Virus record (IMG/VR): IMGVR_UViG_3300028581_000064
Coordinates: 1 to 49,600 of that record
Strand: one strand, 5' to 3'
DNA length: 49,600 nt
Source: a virus
The translations under genes and the position numbers were made by a program. Under the pieces are notes generated by a model, which saw only the letters and a list, made by a program, of their open reading frames with translations, was not told where the DNA came from and searched no databases. Below, in pieces: positions 48,073-49,600 of this stretch; the first letter of the stretch is position 1, and each line of letters starts with the position of its first letter.

Positions 48073-48423
48073 TCACCCCTTCATGACTGTGACGGAGCTT
48101 GTAAAGCCATTAGAGAACTGCACATCCCTGATCTGCCATTTTTCGATGCCGATCATTATGTAATCAAGAGTTGTTAGCGTTTGCGATTGAGCTGTACGTA
48201 GCAAGAAGCTTTTTATGACTTCGTTGGCAACAGTCTCTCTTTTCTTTGTGGTGACGTCCAGAACATCGACAGGTACTGACGCCGGTAGCGGTGAGGCCAC
48301 CTGCCCTGTCGTGAAACTGAAATTTACATTAGTTACTCTAAACAGCTGGCCAGCTTTTATCAGATCGCCTGCTGCCTTGAAAGCAGCTTCTACTGCTTTA
48401 TTGACTTGTGCAGACAAACTCAT
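48073..48423 (-). CDS. Head-closure/neck protein, 116 aa
   Basis: ATG at 48423 overlaps the preceding stop (TAATG) and has GGAGGG upstream (MSLSAQVNKAVEAAFKAAGD). The rest is beta-rich with EKWQIRDVQFSNG. The slot between connector and tail terminator suggests a head-closure or stopper protein. No specific motif. Confidence 0.6.
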   Translation of the reverse strand: MSLSAQVNKAVEAAFKAAGDLIKAGQLFRVTNVNFSFTTGQVASPLPASVPVDVLDVTTKKRETVANEVIKSFLLRTAQSQTLTTLDYIMIGIEKWQIRDVQFSNGFTSSVTVMKG

Positions 48424-48893
48424 TAGTTGGCCCTCCACCAAATATTACCGCTAGACGCGGATAGTGGTTTCAAGATATCTAGAACTCGTTTAGGAGTCAC
48501 ACTAGCTGAGACAGGCTTCTCAATTGTGATAGGCCCGACCGTCAGCCTGCTGAATGTGGCGTCGTTTTGTAATACGTCAGAATTTGCAGAGAGATGAAAC
48601 GCTAGCTCGTATGTCGCTCGCAATACGATTGAGGGTGTAGGATTCATAGCACGAACAACGTTCAGCTTTGTGTCCAGATATTCACCCTCTCTCGGAAAGG
48701 CCAGAGACTGTGAAGCGGAGACGGCAACACCTTGAAACTCCATGTCATCAATAACCCGAGTGGCAGAAACCAACAACTGGGCTTTAGAAGTCTCATTCAA
48801 GGCTGACCAAGTAGCGTTGTGTACGCTGTCAGCGAAGTAGGCATCAGCTTCAGCGACTGTAACGTAAGAGTTAGTACCTTTACTTAATGCCAT
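48423..48893 (-). CDS. Head-tail connector / adaptor (DnaT-like family), 156 aa
   Basis: NSYVTVAEADAYFADSVHNA, then LLVSATRVIDDMEFQG and SLAFPREGEY match the widespread phage connector family ('NSYvt..eAdaYf', 'AT..iD', 'afPR'), sometimes labelled putative DnaT-like. It is the first gene after the capsid gene, as in other siphoviruses. Confidence 0.8.
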   Translation of the reverse strand: MALSKGTNSYVTVAEADAYFADSVHNATWSALNETSKAQLLVSATRVIDDMEFQGVAVSASQSLAFPREGEYLDTKLNVVRAMNPTPSIVLRATYELAFHLSANSDVLQNDATFSRLTVGPITIEKPVSASVTPKRVLDILKPLSASSGNIWWRAN

Positions 48894-48907
48894 ACTCGCA
48901 CCTACTT

Positions 48908-49600
48908 TTAGCTGTGGAAGACCGGGAGGATACCCAGGCTCAGCGCAGAACTAGCTTTACGCAGCCACACACCTGTGGTAGAGGCCAAGGTACCGCTGAC
49001 GACAGCGGTAAGGGCTCTTTGAGTAGCGCCTTCAATGACCGCTTGGTAGTCGGCATTGCTCGGGAAAGCAGCATCAACGCCAGCCCAGTCATAACCAGCC
49101 GGATGGCCGACATAACCCCAACGATTCCAGATGGTGGTGGTACCGCCGCCCTTGTAGGCGCCAGCATTACGGTCGATTTCCACGTCCTCATCGATCATCA
49201 GCGGTTCCATGGCAACAGCACCAGGAAGCACAATGAACGAGAGCTTAGTTCCAACAATGTCCACACCAGCGCCGGTGTTGATCTTGGTAAGCTCAGCAGT
49301 GCTGAGGCTTTGAGTGGCGCGAGTCTGAATCAGACGGAACTTACCCTGGAAGATCGTGTTGAAGTCGACATTGCCATCAGTGACTTTGTCTTGGTCGACC
49401 AGATTGGCAGACCGGAACGAAGCCATCATTTCAGGCGAGGTCACCAAGTAAGCATACTCAGGCTCGTAGTCCTTGTAAGCCATGCCAAAGGCGCGGAGGA
49501 AGCCTTCTGCACGAGCAGCACCTTGAACGGTGGTGGTAGCATCAACAACAGCCTTGCTAGCGCCAAGATCCACGTAGAAGCCGAATTGACGACTAGTCGG
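48908..49600 (-). CDS. Major capsid protein, C-terminal 230 residues (partial)
   Basis: The frame is open through the window edge (PTSRQFGFYVDLGASKAVVD...). VTSPEMMASFRSANLVDQD and GTKLSFIVLPGAVAMEPLM fit the P-domain/A-domain region of HK97-fold capsid proteins, and the position before the connector supports it. High-GC, common codons suggest strong expression. The N-terminus lies beyond 49600. Confidence 0.85.
   Translation of the reverse strand, partial: PTSRQFGFYVDLGASKAVVDATTTVQGAARAEGFLRAFGMAYKDYEPEYAYLVTSPEMMASFRSANLVDQDKVTDGNVDFNTIFQGKFRLIQTRATQSLSTAELTKINTGAGVDIVGTKLSFIVLPGAVAMEPLMIDEDVEIDRNAGAYKGGGTTTIWNRWGYVGHPAGYDWAGVDAAFPSNADYQAVIEGATQRALTAVVSGTLASTTGVWLRKASSALSLGILPVFHS

Noticed and set aside
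1-49600. Integrase, repressor, transposase or insertion sequence
   Set aside because: No tyrosine or serine recombinase, transposase or CI-like motif was seen in any convincing frame.

Overview
This window is a stretch of a double-stranded DNA bacteriophage genome, almost certainly a virulent siphovirus-like phage of a Gram-negative (proteobacterial) host. Every convincing gene lies on the minus strand, so transcription runs from base 49600 towards base 1. The evidence is a major capsid, head-tail connector, tail tube and tape-measure series, a lambda J-like tail hub, a T7-type single-subunit RNA polymerase, a T7-like replisome, and a holin/endolysin pair. I see no integrase, repressor or other lysogeny gene. 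Terminase and portal would lie beyond 49600.

Layout in the direction of transcription. (1) 49600-46184: C-terminal part of the major capsid protein, connector, neck proteins, tail terminator, tail tube protein, and tail assembly chaperones joined by a -1 slippery site. (2) 46187-28411: HK97 gp10-like protein, a 2553-residue tape measure, two minor tail proteins, a 2709-residue tail hub/fibre protein and its small partner. (3) 28410-27260: a terminator plus promoter-like region, then holin and M15 endolysin. (4) 27201-22064: a chain of small, tightly overlapping genes of mostly unknown function, with membrane micro-proteins, a frameshifted dual-specificity-type phosphatase, and two tRNAs (Leu-TAA and a CAT tRNA). 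(5) 22063-21757: a structured gene-free region, then membrane proteins and the RNA polymerase (20811-18559). (6) 18562-10233: replication genes, with SSB-like protein, family A DNA polymerase, MazG-like protein, 5'-3' exonuclease, GIY-YIG-like protein and primase-helicase. (7) 10236-5293: B12-dependent ribonucleotide reductase, ATP-dependent DNA ligase, nucleotidyltransferase, A1S_2505-like protein. (8) 5300-1: DHH phosphoesterase, a two-repeat protein with its own leader and terminator, many small unknown genes, and a compact structured RNA candidate at 791-930.

Genes are mostly coupled by ATGA, GTGA, TTGA or TAATG overlaps, and GTG/TTG starts are common. A roughly 20-base motif (minus strand GAAnCCGTTnnCTTAACCCT) occurs three times, each time just upstream of a gene block (SSB and replication; holin/endolysin; the two-repeat protein). 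It is the best candidate for the promoter of the phage's own RNA polymerase. The most unusual features are the 791-930 RNA-like element, the paired regulatory regions at 3337-3545 and 28114-28410 sharing a perfect 33-base inverted repeat, and the split phosphatase.
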